From assembly GCA_963844575.1 (NCBI GenBank), contig CAWJOU010000005.1:1488001-1552000 (forward strand): 64,000 nucleotides of DNA. Reading direction: 5' to 3'. This stretch comes from DASZUK01 sp963844575 (GTDB taxonomy: Bacteria; Actinomycetota; Acidimicrobiia; Acidimicrobiales; RAAP-2). Below, piece after piece: positions 49,827 to 58,364 of the stretch (position 1 is its first letter; every line of letters starts with the position of its first letter). The translations under genes and the position numbers were made by a program. The notes under the pieces are model-generated. The model saw only the letters and a program-made list of their open reading frames with translations. It was not told where the DNA came from and made no database searches.

Positions 49827-52127
49827 CTACGTCGTCGGTACTGCGCCGACGACGTCGGCGACATGAACGCCGACCTGCGGCAGGGAGCCGTCGAACGTCG
49901 CGTCGCCGAAGGAGAAGATGCCGCCGTCCTCGCCGATGAGCCAGTAGCCCCGCTCGTCAGCCGTCGGGACCAGCTCGACGACCGGCGCCGTCGGAGTGAC
50001 GCCCGTCTCGGGAAGGGAGCCGAGGAAGGTGGCGTCACCGAACGCGACCACGCCGCCGGCTTGCGTGACGACCCAGTACCCCTGGCCGTCCGGGGTCGAC
50101 TCGATGCCCGAGACCGGCGACGACGAACCGGTGACCGAACCGTCGGCGACCGCGTTTCCGTACGAGTAGACGTGGCCTGTCGACGTGACGAGCCAGTAGC
50201 CGTCGTCGTCAGGGGTGGCCGCGATGCTGACGACGTCGTCGACGTGCACCCCGCTGCCCGGCAGCGACCCGAGGTACGGCGCGTCGCCGAACGCGAAGAC
50301 GCCGCCGTCCGCCCCGACGAGGAAGTAACCGCGGTTGTCTGACGTGCCCACGATCGCCCGGACGTCGTCGACGTGCACCCCGCTGCCCGGCAGCGACCCG
50401 AGGTACGGCGCGTCGCCGAACGCGAAGACGCCGCCGTCCGCCCCGACGAGGAAGTAGCCGTTGTCCGACGGGGTCGCCACCATGCCGACGACATCATCGA
50501 CGTCGACCCCGTCGCCGGGCAGCGAGCCGTAGTACCCACCTGACTGGCCGGTCGGGAACACGAACACCCCGCCGTCGGCCGCGACCATGTCGTAGCCGGG
50601 TCCCCCCGGACTGGTCGTCGAGCTGCCCGATCCGGCCGAGCTGCCCGATCCGGCCGAACCGGAGCTGGATCCGCTCCCCGTACCAGGGCCGGTCCCCGAG
50701 CCGGAACCACTGCCGGAACCACTGCCGGTGCCCGACCCGGACCCTGTGCCGGAGCCGCTGCCGGTGCCCGAGCCGGAACCACTGCCGGAACCGCTGCCGG
50801 TGCCCGACCCGGAGCCACTCCCGGACCCGGACCCTGTGCCGGAACCGGAGCCACTCCCGGACCCGGACCCTGTGCCGGAACCGCTGCCGGTGCCCGACCC
50901 GGAGCCACTCCCGGACCCTGTGCCGGTGCCCGACCCGGACCCTGTGCCGGAGCCGCTGCCGGTGCCCGACCCGGACCCTGTGCCGGAGCCGCTGCCGGTG
51001 CCCGACCCGGAGCCACTCCCGGACCCTGTGCCGGTGCCCGACCCGGACCCTGTGCCGGAGCCGCTGCCGCTGCCGGTGCCCGACCCGGACCCTGTGCCGG
51101 AGCCGCTGCCGGTGCCCGACCCGGACCCTGTGCCGGAGCCGCTGCCGGTGCCCGACCCGGACCCTGTGCCGGAGCCGCTGCCGGTGCCCGACCCGGACCC
51201 TGTGCCGGAGCCGCTGCCGGACCCGGACCCACTGCCGGAACCGCTGCCGGTGCCCGACCCGGACCCTGTGCCGGAGCCACTGCCGGAGCCACTGCCGGAC
51301 CCGGACCCTGTGCCGGAACCGCTGCCGGTGCCCGACCCGGAACCACTGCCGGTTGTCGTTGGGGAGGACGCCGGACCTGTGGCCTCCATCATGACGGCGA
51401 CCGCGTCGTACCAGGACGACTGCGCGGCCTGTGTGAACGTCGGCGTGTACGTGGTGTCGGGGGTCAGCGACGCGCCCGAGACGAGGACGTTCTGATGTAG
51501 TGGGTCCGTTGTGACGTAGTACGAGAACCCCGTGCTGTCGCCGGCGCTGCCCTCTGTTGACCCGTAGGCCCACCCCCAGTACAGGCCACCGGCCGGTCCG
51601 GTGGTGAGGGTCGGGAACGAACAGGTCGTCCCCGTTCCGAGGGCCGAGTTCTTGACCCCACCGGCGACGAGGGACCATGACGTGGTGGGCCCCTGGCCGG
51701 AGCTCCACTCCGCCGCCCAGACGAAGTGGTCGAACGTTGTGCCGGACCAGTGGACGTCGATGGTGGTCGAGCCGACGCTCTTGACGACGCCGTACCAGAT
51801 TTCGATGGCGTCGCCGCTCGGTTGGCTTGTGAACCCGGCCGACTTGGCCGTCTGCCAGGTGATCCGGCTGTTGCTGTCGGTGATCGACGTCACGTATGAC
51901 GGTCTGGCGACGTGAGCCATTACCAACATGACGTCGCCGACGGCCGCCGTCGTCACCGGGAGTGTTGTCCCTGTGTTGTTCAGCACCGGATAGCCAGGCT
52001 GTTCGGTGTACGACGTCGCCAGGACCCCGCCACTGGCCTGAGCGGTCGGCGCCGTCACCCCGATCACCGGCAGGGCGATACCCGCCATCAACGCCACTGC
52101 TGCTCCGGCCGCCAGGCGTCCGTGCAT
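49827..52127 (-). CDS. Secreted repeat protein with a ~240-residue Gly/Ser/Thr linker
   Basis: About 766 residues. Signal peptide (~5-30), a ~220-residue beta-sandwich-like N-domain (VGDVMLVMAHVARPSYVTSITDSNS, IEIWYGVVKSVGSTTIDVHWS), a linker at about residues 260-500 of GSGSGTGSG-type repeats, then about six repeats of the GYFLVGADGGVFAFGDAPYLGSLPG kind. ATG 52127 is chosen because GGGGGAG lies upstream; an in-frame TTG six bases earlier is unlikely. The linker is encoded by a highly repetitive tract, so its length probably varies between strains. Substrate and anchoring unknown. Confidence 0.85.
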   Translation of the reverse strand: MHGRLAAGAAVALMAGIALPVIGVTAPTAQASGGVLATSYTEQPGYPVLNNTGTTLPVTTAAVGDVMLVMAHVARPSYVTSITDSNSRITWQTAKSAGFTSQPSGDAIEIWYGVVKSVGSTTIDVHWSGTTFDHFVWAAEWSSGQGPTTSWSLVAGGVKNSALGTGTTCSFPTLTTGPAGGLYWGWAYGSTEGSAGDSTGFSYYVTTDPLHQNVLVSGASLTPDTTYTPTFTQAAQSSWYDAVAVMMEATGPASSPTTTGSGSGSGTGSGSGTGSGSGSGSGSGSGTGSGSGTGSGSGSGSGSGSGSGTGSGSGTGSGSGTGSGSGTGSGSGTGSGSGTGSGSGTGSGSGTGSGSGSGTGSGSGTGTGSGSGSGSGTGSGSGTGSGSGTGSGSGTGSGSGTGTGSGSGSGSGTGSGSGTGSGSGSGSGSGTGSGSGSGSGSGTGSGSGSGSGSGTGSGSGTGSGSGTGSGSGSGSGSGTGPGTGSGSSSGSAGSGSSAGSGSSTTSPGGPGYDMVAADGGVFVFPTGQSGGYYGSLPGDGVDVDDVVGMVATPSDNGYFLVGADGGVFAFGDAPYLGSLPGSGVHVDDVRAIVGTSDNRGYFLVGADGGVFAFGDAPYLGSLPGSGVHVDDVVSIAATPDDDGYWLVTSTGHVYSYGNAVADGSVTGSSSPVSGIESTPDGQGYWVVTQAGGVVAFGDATFLGSLPETGVTPTAPVVELVPTADERGYWLIGEDGGIFSFGDATFDGSLPQVGVHVADVVGAVPTT
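50640..51355. repeat. Low-complexity tandem repeat tract encoding the Gly/Ser/Thr linker
   Basis: Short 6-base units of CCGGAx kind combine into larger repeats, including a 36-base unit (12 codons) repeated about four times near 51075-51218. All frames on both strands are open through it, which creates long shadow reading frames. Confidence 0.9.
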
Positions 52128-52335
52128 TGCCAACTCCCCCCGGCGGGCCTCGCCTCGATCGACCCGCAGTCGGACTTGCCAGCGGTGTGGCCAGCGAGTC
52201 TTCCTTCACCAACAGGTTATCTCGCCGTCGACCGGGCGGTCTCATGCCGGCCCGCCGGTCGATCGGGGCCGGCCGGCGGACCGGTCGGACCGGCCCGTAA
52301 AGTACGAATGCTCGGACACAGGGAGGTCGTCGCTC

Positions 52336-52527
52336 ATGAGCAGGCAACGGAAGCTGACGCTGGCGGCGATCATCGTGCCGGCGCAGGTCGCCCTGGCGGT
52401 GCTGGCATGGCGGGACATGGCGTGGCGGAGCGACGCCGACGTCCGGGGCCCGAAGTGGTTCTGGCGGGTCTTCGTCCTCTTGAACCCCGGAAACTCGGTG
52501 CTCTACTGGCTCTTCGCCCGGCGCTGA
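52336..52527 (+). CDS. Small two-helix membrane protein (PLDc_N-like)
   Basis: 63 residues with two hydrophobic segments (~8-25 and ~42-60) and a WRVFVLLNPGNSVLYWLFARR end typical of the PLDc_N-type small membrane proteins. Independent function unknown; this is the family's membrane module without the phospholipase domain. ATG 52336. Confidence 0.65.
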   Translation: MSRQRKLTLAAIIVPAQVALAVLAWRDMAWRSDADVRGPKWFWRVFVLLNPGNSVLYWLFARR

Positions 52528-52591
52528 TCCGGCCGACCTCGAGCTGCCGACGGCTATCGCAGGGTAGGCCTGACGGATACCGCTGGATAGG

Positions 52592-53782
52592 GTGAGCGCG
52601 GTGCAGTTCGAGCTCGATCCCGAACTCCGTGAGCTCCAGCGCACGGTCCGCCGTTTCGCCCAGGAGAAGGTGGCGCCCCGGGCGCGCGACATCGATCGGT
52701 CGGGCGACTACCCACAAGACGTCTTCGACGAGCTCCGGCGGGCCGATCTCTTGGGTCTCGGCCTGCCCCGGGAGCTCGGTGGGTCGGGCGCGGGAACCCT
52801 CGGCCTGGTGCTGGCGGTCGAAGAGGTCGCCAAGTACTCGAACACCGTCGCGCTGATGCTCCTGCTGACCCGGCTGCCGGCCGGCCCGGTCCTGATCGCC
52901 GGGAACGAGCGGCAACGGCAGCGATACGTCGCACCGCTGGCCAGTGGCGACCAGCGGGCGGCCTTCGGGCTCTCCGAACCCGGTGCGGGCAGTGACGTCG
53001 CGGGGATGCGCACCCGGGCGGTGCCGGACCCGGACCCGGCCAACGAGGGCGGCTGGATCGTCAACGGGCTGAAGTGCTGGATGTCCGGGGTGGCCCAGGC
53101 CGACTGGTACACCGTCTTCGCCAAGACGGCCGACCCCTCGGAACGAGGGCACGACACGATCACCGCGTTCATCGTCGAACGGTCGTGGGAGGGCGTATCG
53201 GTCGGTCGGCGGGACCGCAAGATGGGGGTCCACGGTGTCGACACCGGCGAGCTGCTTCTCGAAGACGTAAAGATCCCCGCCGACAACGTGATCGGCGACG
53301 TCGGCGGCTTCCGTCTGGCCATGCTCGGCCTCAACGCGATGCGTCCGATCGTGGCGGCCCGGGGTATCGGGCTGGCCGAAGGGGCGCTCATGTACGCCAC
53401 CGAGTACGTGAAGGAGCGTCAGGCGTTCGGTCACACGATCGCCGACTTCCAGGGCATCCGGTGGGAGATCGCCAAGGCGGCCGTCGAGATCGAGGCGGCC
53501 CGCCTCCTCACCTACCGGGCCGCCTGGCTCGTCGATCAGGGGAAGTTCAACAAGGAGGACGTCCCGCAGCTGTCGGCGGCGAAGTACTTCGCCACGGAGC
53601 TCGCCGTGCGGGTGTCCGGGCTCGCCGTCCAGTTGCTCGGCGCGGCCGGGTACATGGAGGACCATCCGACCGAGCTCTGGTACCGCGACGCCCGGCAGTT
53701 GACCATCGTCGAGGGCACGTCGCAGGTACAGCTCGACCTGATCGCCCGGGGCGTCCTCGCCAAGGATCTCTGGTGGGACTGA
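52592..53782 (+). CDS. Acyl-CoA dehydrogenase
   Basis: 396 residues. FAD- and substrate-binding AFGLSEPGAGSDVAGM, CWMSGVAQADWY and the C-terminal QLLGAAGYMEDHPTELWYRDARQLTIVEGTSQVQ, with the catalytic glutamate in the VEGTSQ motif. Canonical short/medium-chain type. GTG 52592; an in-frame GTG 52601 is possible. Followed within 33 bases by an alcohol dehydrogenase, suggesting a catabolic pair. Confidence 0.9.
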   Translation: MSAVQFELDPELRELQRTVRRFAQEKVAPRARDIDRSGDYPQDVFDELRRADLLGLGLPRELGGSGAGTLGLVLAVEEVAKYSNTVALMLLLTRLPAGPVLIAGNERQRQRYVAPLASGDQRAAFGLSEPGAGSDVAGMRTRAVPDPDPANEGGWIVNGLKCWMSGVAQADWYTVFAKTADPSERGHDTITAFIVERSWEGVSVGRRDRKMGVHGVDTGELLLEDVKIPADNVIGDVGGFRLAMLGLNAMRPIVAARGIGLAEGALMYATEYVKERQAFGHTIADFQGIRWEIAKAAVEIEAARLLTYRAAWLVDQGKFNKEDVPQLSAAKYFATELAVRVSGLAVQLLGAAGYMEDHPTELWYRDARQLTIVEGTSQVQLDLIARGVLAKDLWWD

Positions 53783-53815
53783 TCACCGGACGGTGACCCC
53801 CGGTAGGGTCCGGTC

Positions 53816-54856
53816 ATGCGCTCAGTCACCGCCTATGCCACGTCGGGCCTGAAGGCCCCCTTCGAGAAGACGATGATCGAACGCCGCGACGTCGGTCCGG
53901 CGGACGTCCTCATCAAGGTCGCGTATGCCGGGATCTGCCACTCCGACATCCACACCGCCCGGGCCGAATGGGGCGACGTCCACTTCCCGCTGGTGCCCGG
54001 TCACGAGATCGCCGGCACGGTCGAGGAGGTCGGGTCGGGCGTGACGAGGTACGTGGTGGGGGACCGGGTGGGCGTCGGCTGCATGGTCGACTCGTGCCGG
54101 GAGTGCGAGAACTGCCGGGCCGGGGAGGAGCAGTACTGCCTCGAGCGTCCGGTGTTCACGTACGGCTCGATCGGCCGGGACGGGCGATGGACCGACGGGG
54201 GATACTCCACCCACATCGTCGTCGACGAGAACTACGTCCTCCGGATTCCCGACGGCCTGCCGCTCGACGTGGCCGCCCCGCTGCTCTGCGCCGGCATCAC
54301 GCTGTACTCGCCGCTCCACCACTGGCGGGCCGGCCCGGACAAGCAGGTGGCCGTCGTGGGCCTGGGCGGCCTCGGGCACATGGGCGTCAAGATCGCCCAC
54401 GCGCTGGGCGCGGAGGTGACCGTCCTATCGCGCACGGGAGCCAAGGCCGGCGACGCCCAGGCGCTCGGGGCCGACCACTTCTACGCCACCGAGGACCCGG
54501 CCACCTTCTCGACCCTGGCCGGCTCGCTCGATCTCATCGTGAACACCGTCTCCGCGGTGCTGCCGGTTGACGACTACCTGTCGTTGTTGCGGCTGGACGG
54601 CGCCATGGTGACCGTCGGCGCGCCGCCCGACCCCTTGTCGATGCGCGCGTTCTCGCTCGCCCACAACCGGTTGAGCTTCGCCGGCTCGATGATCGGTGGC
54701 ATCCGGGAGACCCAGGAGATGCTGGACTTCTGCGCCCGGCACGGCCTGGGCGCCCAGATCGAGGTCATCGACGGCGAGCAGATCGACCAGGCGTACGACC
54801 GGGTCGTCGACGGTGACGTCCGCTACCGGTTCGTCATCGACACCAGCCGGTTCTGA
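53816..54856 (+). CDS. Zinc-dependent alcohol dehydrogenase (MDR family)
   Basis: 346 residues. Catalytic zinc ligands GICHSD (C41) and VPGHEIAG (H65), structural zinc cysteines in DSCRECENCRAGEEQYC, and NAD(P)-binding GLGGLGHMG. The RMS pattern V.SRTGAK suggests NADP preference, which is not certain. Oxidises an alcohol or reduces an aldehyde; substrate unknown. ATG 53816. Probably co-transcribed with the upstream acyl-CoA dehydrogenase. Confidence 0.88.
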   Translation: MRSVTAYATSGLKAPFEKTMIERRDVGPADVLIKVAYAGICHSDIHTARAEWGDVHFPLVPGHEIAGTVEEVGSGVTRYVVGDRVGVGCMVDSCRECENCRAGEEQYCLERPVFTYGSIGRDGRWTDGGYSTHIVVDENYVLRIPDGLPLDVAAPLLCAGITLYSPLHHWRAGPDKQVAVVGLGGLGHMGVKIAHALGAEVTVLSRTGAKAGDAQALGADHFYATEDPATFSTLAGSLDLIVNTVSAVLPVDDYLSLLRLDGAMVTVGAPPDPLSMRAFSLAHNRLSFAGSMIGGIRETQEMLDFCARHGLGAQIEVIDGEQIDQAYDRVVDGDVRYRFVIDTSRF

Positions 54857-54923
54857 CCCAGACCAGGTACCCGGCCGGCCATCGGCCGCTGGATCGAGAA
54901 CGGAACGACGACTCCACTTTCTC

Positions 54924-54952
54924 TTGATTCGCGGTTTCGGCTCGGATATAGT
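54924..54952 (+). promoter_or_regulatory. Sigma-70-type promoter of the 55 kb catabolic cluster
   Basis: TTGATT (54924-54929), 17-base spacer, TATAGT (54947-54952). Both hexamers are near-consensus and the spacer is ideal. Downstream, AAGCGCTT (around 54958) is a possible operator palindrome. Confidence 0.7.
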
Positions 54953-55011
54953 TTAAATAAGCGCTTCACTGAATCTGCACACCAACTAACCCAACGAGGG
55001 GGGGACCTCGA

Positions 55012-56271
55012 ATGCGAAAGAATCGCGCCTTGGCACGCGCCTGCTCCCGGGCCCGTCGGCTTCCGGCGGTGCTGGCGGCAGCGGCCACCGGACTGGTGAC
55101 GGTAGCCGCGGTGGTGGCGCCAACGGCCACGGCGACGGCCGGTGCGGCGACGAAGGGCACCGTCAATTTCGACGCGGTGATGGACCTCACCGGTACATAC
55201 GGCCAGTACGGCGGCTACCAGCTGGCGGGGGACAAAGCGATCATCGCCCTGCTCAACAAGAGCGGCGGCATCAACGGCAAGAAGATCGTGCTCCACTACG
55301 AGGACGATCAGTCGAACGCCTCGACCGCCGCGCTCGACGCGCAGCAGCTGTTGCAGCAGTACCCGGCGATCGTCATGGACAGTGGGACCATCACCCCGAC
55401 CTGCAACGCGGTGCTGCCGGTGACGACCAAGGCGAAGGTCATCTCCTTCTGCTCCGGGCAGTTCCTCCAGTCACAGTTCCCTTACGCCTTCAGCCTCATT
55501 CCGACATCGACACTGTTCGGGGCGGCGGAGGATTCGGCACTCAAGACCCTGGGGGCCAAGAAGGTCGCCACCATCACGGATCAGTCGTCCGGTGACCTGA
55601 CGGACACCAAGATCGCGTCGGACAACGCTCCCCAGTACGGTCTGACATCGGTGGCCTACATCACCACGCCAACCGGGGCCACCGACTACACGGCGGCGCT
55701 GCAGCAGGCCAAGAACGCCGGAGCTCAGGCTGTCTTCCTCAGCTCGGTAGTGGCGTCCAGCGTCGTCGCCTTCATGCGTGACCTGCAGACGCTGGGGTGG
55801 ACCACAGTCAAGATCCTCGTGAACGATGAGTCGGTCGGCACGTCGGTCATGACGAACATCCCGCCGGCGGTCGAGAAGCAGTTCTATGCCGTGGCCCCGC
55901 GGATCTACCTGAACTCGAAGACATCGAAGAACCAGCTCCTCACCAACTTCGCCCAGCAACTGGCCTCGCAGGGTCCGATCACCGACATCGGCATCTCGGC
56001 CTACCACGGCGACGCCGTCAACCTGGCCAAGTACGCCATGACGAAGGCCAAGACCACGACGACAATGCCGAAGGTGCTGAAACAACTGGAGGGGACGGGC
56101 AAGGCGAACATCCCGGTGGGCCAGTTCCTCGCCTATCAGAACCCGCAGTACACCAAGGCAGACCACGCGCTCCCGGCCTCGGCGATGATGGACTACTGGG
56201 CCCTGATCCGACCGGGGATTCCGCAGACAGGGCGTTACAAGGGCACCCCGATCACCGTCAAGACACCGTAG
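55012..56271 (+). CDS. Periplasmic substrate-binding protein (ABC type, branched-chain-amino-acid family)
   Basis: 419 residues. Signal peptide (~15-45) without an obvious lipobox cysteine, then a Peripla_BP_6-type binding fold: VMDLTGTYGQYGGYQLAGDKAIIALLN, NGKKIVLHYEDDQSN, ALQQAKNAGAQAVFLS. Such proteins deliver amino acids, amides or aromatic acids; members in Actinobacteria often have catabolic substrates. No ABC permease or ATPase gene is in the window, so it is either an orphan or its partners lie elsewhere. First gene after the 54924 promoter. Confidence 0.85.
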   Translation: MRKNRALARACSRARRLPAVLAAAATGLVTVAAVVAPTATATAGAATKGTVNFDAVMDLTGTYGQYGGYQLAGDKAIIALLNKSGGINGKKIVLHYEDDQSNASTAALDAQQLLQQYPAIVMDSGTITPTCNAVLPVTTKAKVISFCSGQFLQSQFPYAFSLIPTSTLFGAAEDSALKTLGAKKVATITDQSSGDLTDTKIASDNAPQYGLTSVAYITTPTGATDYTAALQQAKNAGAQAVFLSSVVASSVVAFMRDLQTLGWTTVKILVNDESVGTSVMTNIPPAVEKQFYAVAPRIYLNSKTSKNQLLTNFAQQLASQGPITDIGISAYHGDAVNLAKYAMTKAKTTTTMPKVLKQLEGTGKANIPVGQFLAYQNPQYTKADHALPASAMMDYWALIRPGIPQTGRYKGTPITVKTP

Positions 56272-56285
56272 GCCCGTCATCAGCG

Positions 56286-57515
56286 GTGTGCGTCGTGACT
56301 AACTCCTTCGATCCGTTCGACGTCTCCCAGATGAACGACCTGTGGAACCTGACGAGAGAGCTCCGCCAATCGGATCCGATCGCGCGCCTTGACTCAGGGA
56401 TCGTGTACGTGTCCCGTTATCGAGATGCGCGCCACGTGTTCCGGTCTCCGCAGTTGTTCTCCAGCCAGCACGGCTTCAAGGCCGAGAGCGTGGAGGTGCC
56501 ACTGGGCGACGCCACCCTGGGCGAACTGGACCAACCGGAACATGGACCGGCGCGACGGTTGGCGATGGCTGCCGCGGGTCCCTCTCGTGTCGAGGGGCTG
56601 CGCGGGTACGCGTACGAAACCGCAACGAGATGCGTCGCCAGCTTCGGCGACAACGGAACTGATCGCGCCGAGGTGGTGGCTGATCTCGCCCTGCCTTTGT
56701 CCAGCCTGGTGACGGCCCACGTGATGGGAATGCCGTCGACAGACGCCGGGACGCTCGTCGAGTGGGCCGAGGACATCATGCACAGTGCCTTTCCGACGTC
56801 TCTGCGAACTGAGCGCGGGGTGGGTTATCACGGTGCCTTTCCAGAGTTCGCCGGATATATCGATGCGCTCATCGACGAGCGGATCGAGCACCCGGAGAAA
56901 TACGATGATGCGGTCGCCGCAGTGGTCCGCGGTGTGCTGGCAGAATCTGAGTTGTATGACGACCAGATAGCGCGGCCCATGACGTTCATGATCCTCACCA
57001 CCCTGGTTCTGGGGGGGATCACGACCACGCGTGACTTCATCGGTGTCGCGGTCTATGAGCTGCTCAAGTCTCCTGGTCTCCACGAGGCGCTGTGGCGCGA
57101 GCCAACACTGATCACCAAGGCCGTGGACGAGACGTTGCGACTCTATCCACCGATCTTGTTCGAGATGCGCCGATGCACGGAGGATACCGAGCTGGGCGGG
57201 GTGTCGATCAAGCGTGGTGCCCGGGTCCTCATCGGCATCGCCTCGGCGAACCGAGATGAAGAGGTGTTCCCGGATCCGGATTCGTTGCGGCTGGACCGTT
57301 CGGCCAAGCACCTCTCCTTTGGGCATGGAATCCACACGTGCGTTGGCAACGGGCTGGCCCGGATGGAAGGACAAGAAGCGCTCCGTGCCGTGCTGGAGCG
57401 CTTCGCCCCAGGCGAGCTGCGGCTTGCTCCCGATTTCCAGTTCGAGCTGATGCCGCAGCCGTTCATGTACGGGCCGAAGAAGGTCGACGTCTGTATCGAG
57501 CAAACGAAGAGCTAG
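56286..57515 (+). CDS. Cytochrome P450 with altered I-helix
   Basis: 409 residues. Heme loop FGHGIHTCVGNGLAR near residue 345 and ExxR in DETLRLYPP near 285 are intact. The I-helix reads LVLGGITTTRD where most P450s have AGxET/AGxDT, so the conserved acid before the Thr is not seen. An atypical proton relay or a non-hydroxylation role is possible. GTG 56286 or in-frame GTG 56295 is the start. Second gene of the cluster, 14 bases after the binding protein. Confidence 0.88.
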   Translation: MCVVTNSFDPFDVSQMNDLWNLTRELRQSDPIARLDSGIVYVSRYRDARHVFRSPQLFSSQHGFKAESVEVPLGDATLGELDQPEHGPARRLAMAAAGPSRVEGLRGYAYETATRCVASFGDNGTDRAEVVADLALPLSSLVTAHVMGMPSTDAGTLVEWAEDIMHSAFPTSLRTERGVGYHGAFPEFAGYIDALIDERIEHPEKYDDAVAAVVRGVLAESELYDDQIARPMTFMILTTLVLGGITTTRDFIGVAVYELLKSPGLHEALWREPTLITKAVDETLRLYPPILFEMRRCTEDTELGGVSIKRGARVLIGIASANRDEEVFPDPDSLRLDRSAKHLSFGHGIHTCVGNGLARMEGQEALRAVLERFAPGELRLAPDFQFELMPQPFMYGPKKVDVCIEQTKS

Positions 57516-57527
57516 GGGAAACGTATC

Positions 57528-58349
57528 GTGGAGCGGTTGGCGGGGAAGGTGGCGATCATCACGGGGGCTGCAGCGGGCGCTGGTCGGGCGACTGCGCTCA
57601 TGATGGCCGCCGAAGGAGCCAGCGTCGCCGTAGCGGACATCAACGGTCCCGGCGCCACCGAGGTCGCCGACGAGATCACGGCTCTCCATGGGAACGCAGT
57701 GCCGGTCGTCGTCGACGTCCGCGAGGAGCAGTCGGTCGCCGAAATGGTCGATGCGACGGTGCGTGAGCTCGGCCGTCTCGATGTGTTGAACAACAACGCG
57801 GCCGACCACAGCAACATCGGGGCCAGCGACGGTGAGCTCGCCGACCTCAGCGTTGACGTATGGGATCGCATCATGGTGGCGAATCTCCGTAGTGTCATGT
57901 TGGGCTGCAAGCATGCAGTGCCGGCGATGCTTCGCAATGCGGAAGGTTCGAGGGGGTCCATCATCAACACCTCGTCGATTGGCGGGTTGTCGGGCCATGT
58001 CACGAACGCGGCATATGGCACGGCCAAAGCCGGCATTCTCATGCTGACGAAATATGTTGCAACGATGTACGGCCGCCGGGGGATCCGGTGCAATACGATC
58101 GCTCCCGGTCTATTCATCAAACCGGAGACAATGGGGAATTTCTCCGACGAGTTCCTTGGTATATCGAGAAGTGAACGCCTGCTCGAGCGTTGTGGGACTC
58201 CCGATGACATCGCCGCCGCGACCGTTTTTCTTGCATCTGACGAAGCGGGATATATCACTGGTGAGACGCTCGTCGTGGACGGTGGGTTCATGGCCCACCG
58301 GCCCTCGTACACCCTCAGGGCATGGCGATCCGAGAATGAGAATGGATGA
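57528..58349 (+). CDS. Short-chain dehydrogenase/reductase
   Basis: 273 residues. Rossmann motif TGAAAGAGRA, NNNAA, SSIGGLSG and catalytic YGTAK (Tyr/Lys), with VVDGGF near the C-terminus. NAD(P) oxidoreductase acting on an alcohol or ketone. The C-terminus extends ~15 residues beyond the usual SDR end. GTG 57528 with AGGGGAA upstream. Likely works on the product of the neighbouring P450. Confidence 0.87.
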   Translation: MERLAGKVAIITGAAAGAGRATALMMAAEGASVAVADINGPGATEVADEITALHGNAVPVVVDVREEQSVAEMVDATVRELGRLDVLNNNAADHSNIGASDGELADLSVDVWDRIMVANLRSVMLGCKHAVPAMLRNAEGSRGSIINTSSIGGLSGHVTNAAYGTAKAGILMLTKYVATMYGRRGIRCNTIAPGLFIKPETMGNFSDEFLGISRSERLLERCGTPDDIAAATVFLASDEAGYITGETLVVDGGFMAHRPSYTLRAWRSENENG

Positions 58350-58364
58350 AGGAGAGGATGACCG

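Noticed and set aside
49748..51346. Pro/Ala/Gly-rich frames through the linker tract on both strands
   Set aside because: Produced by the 6- and 36-base repeats; only the minus-strand secreted protein has flanking domains.
50640..51355. CRISPR-like appearance of repeated 36-base units
   Set aside because: Units are adjacent without spacers and encode an in-frame protein linker.
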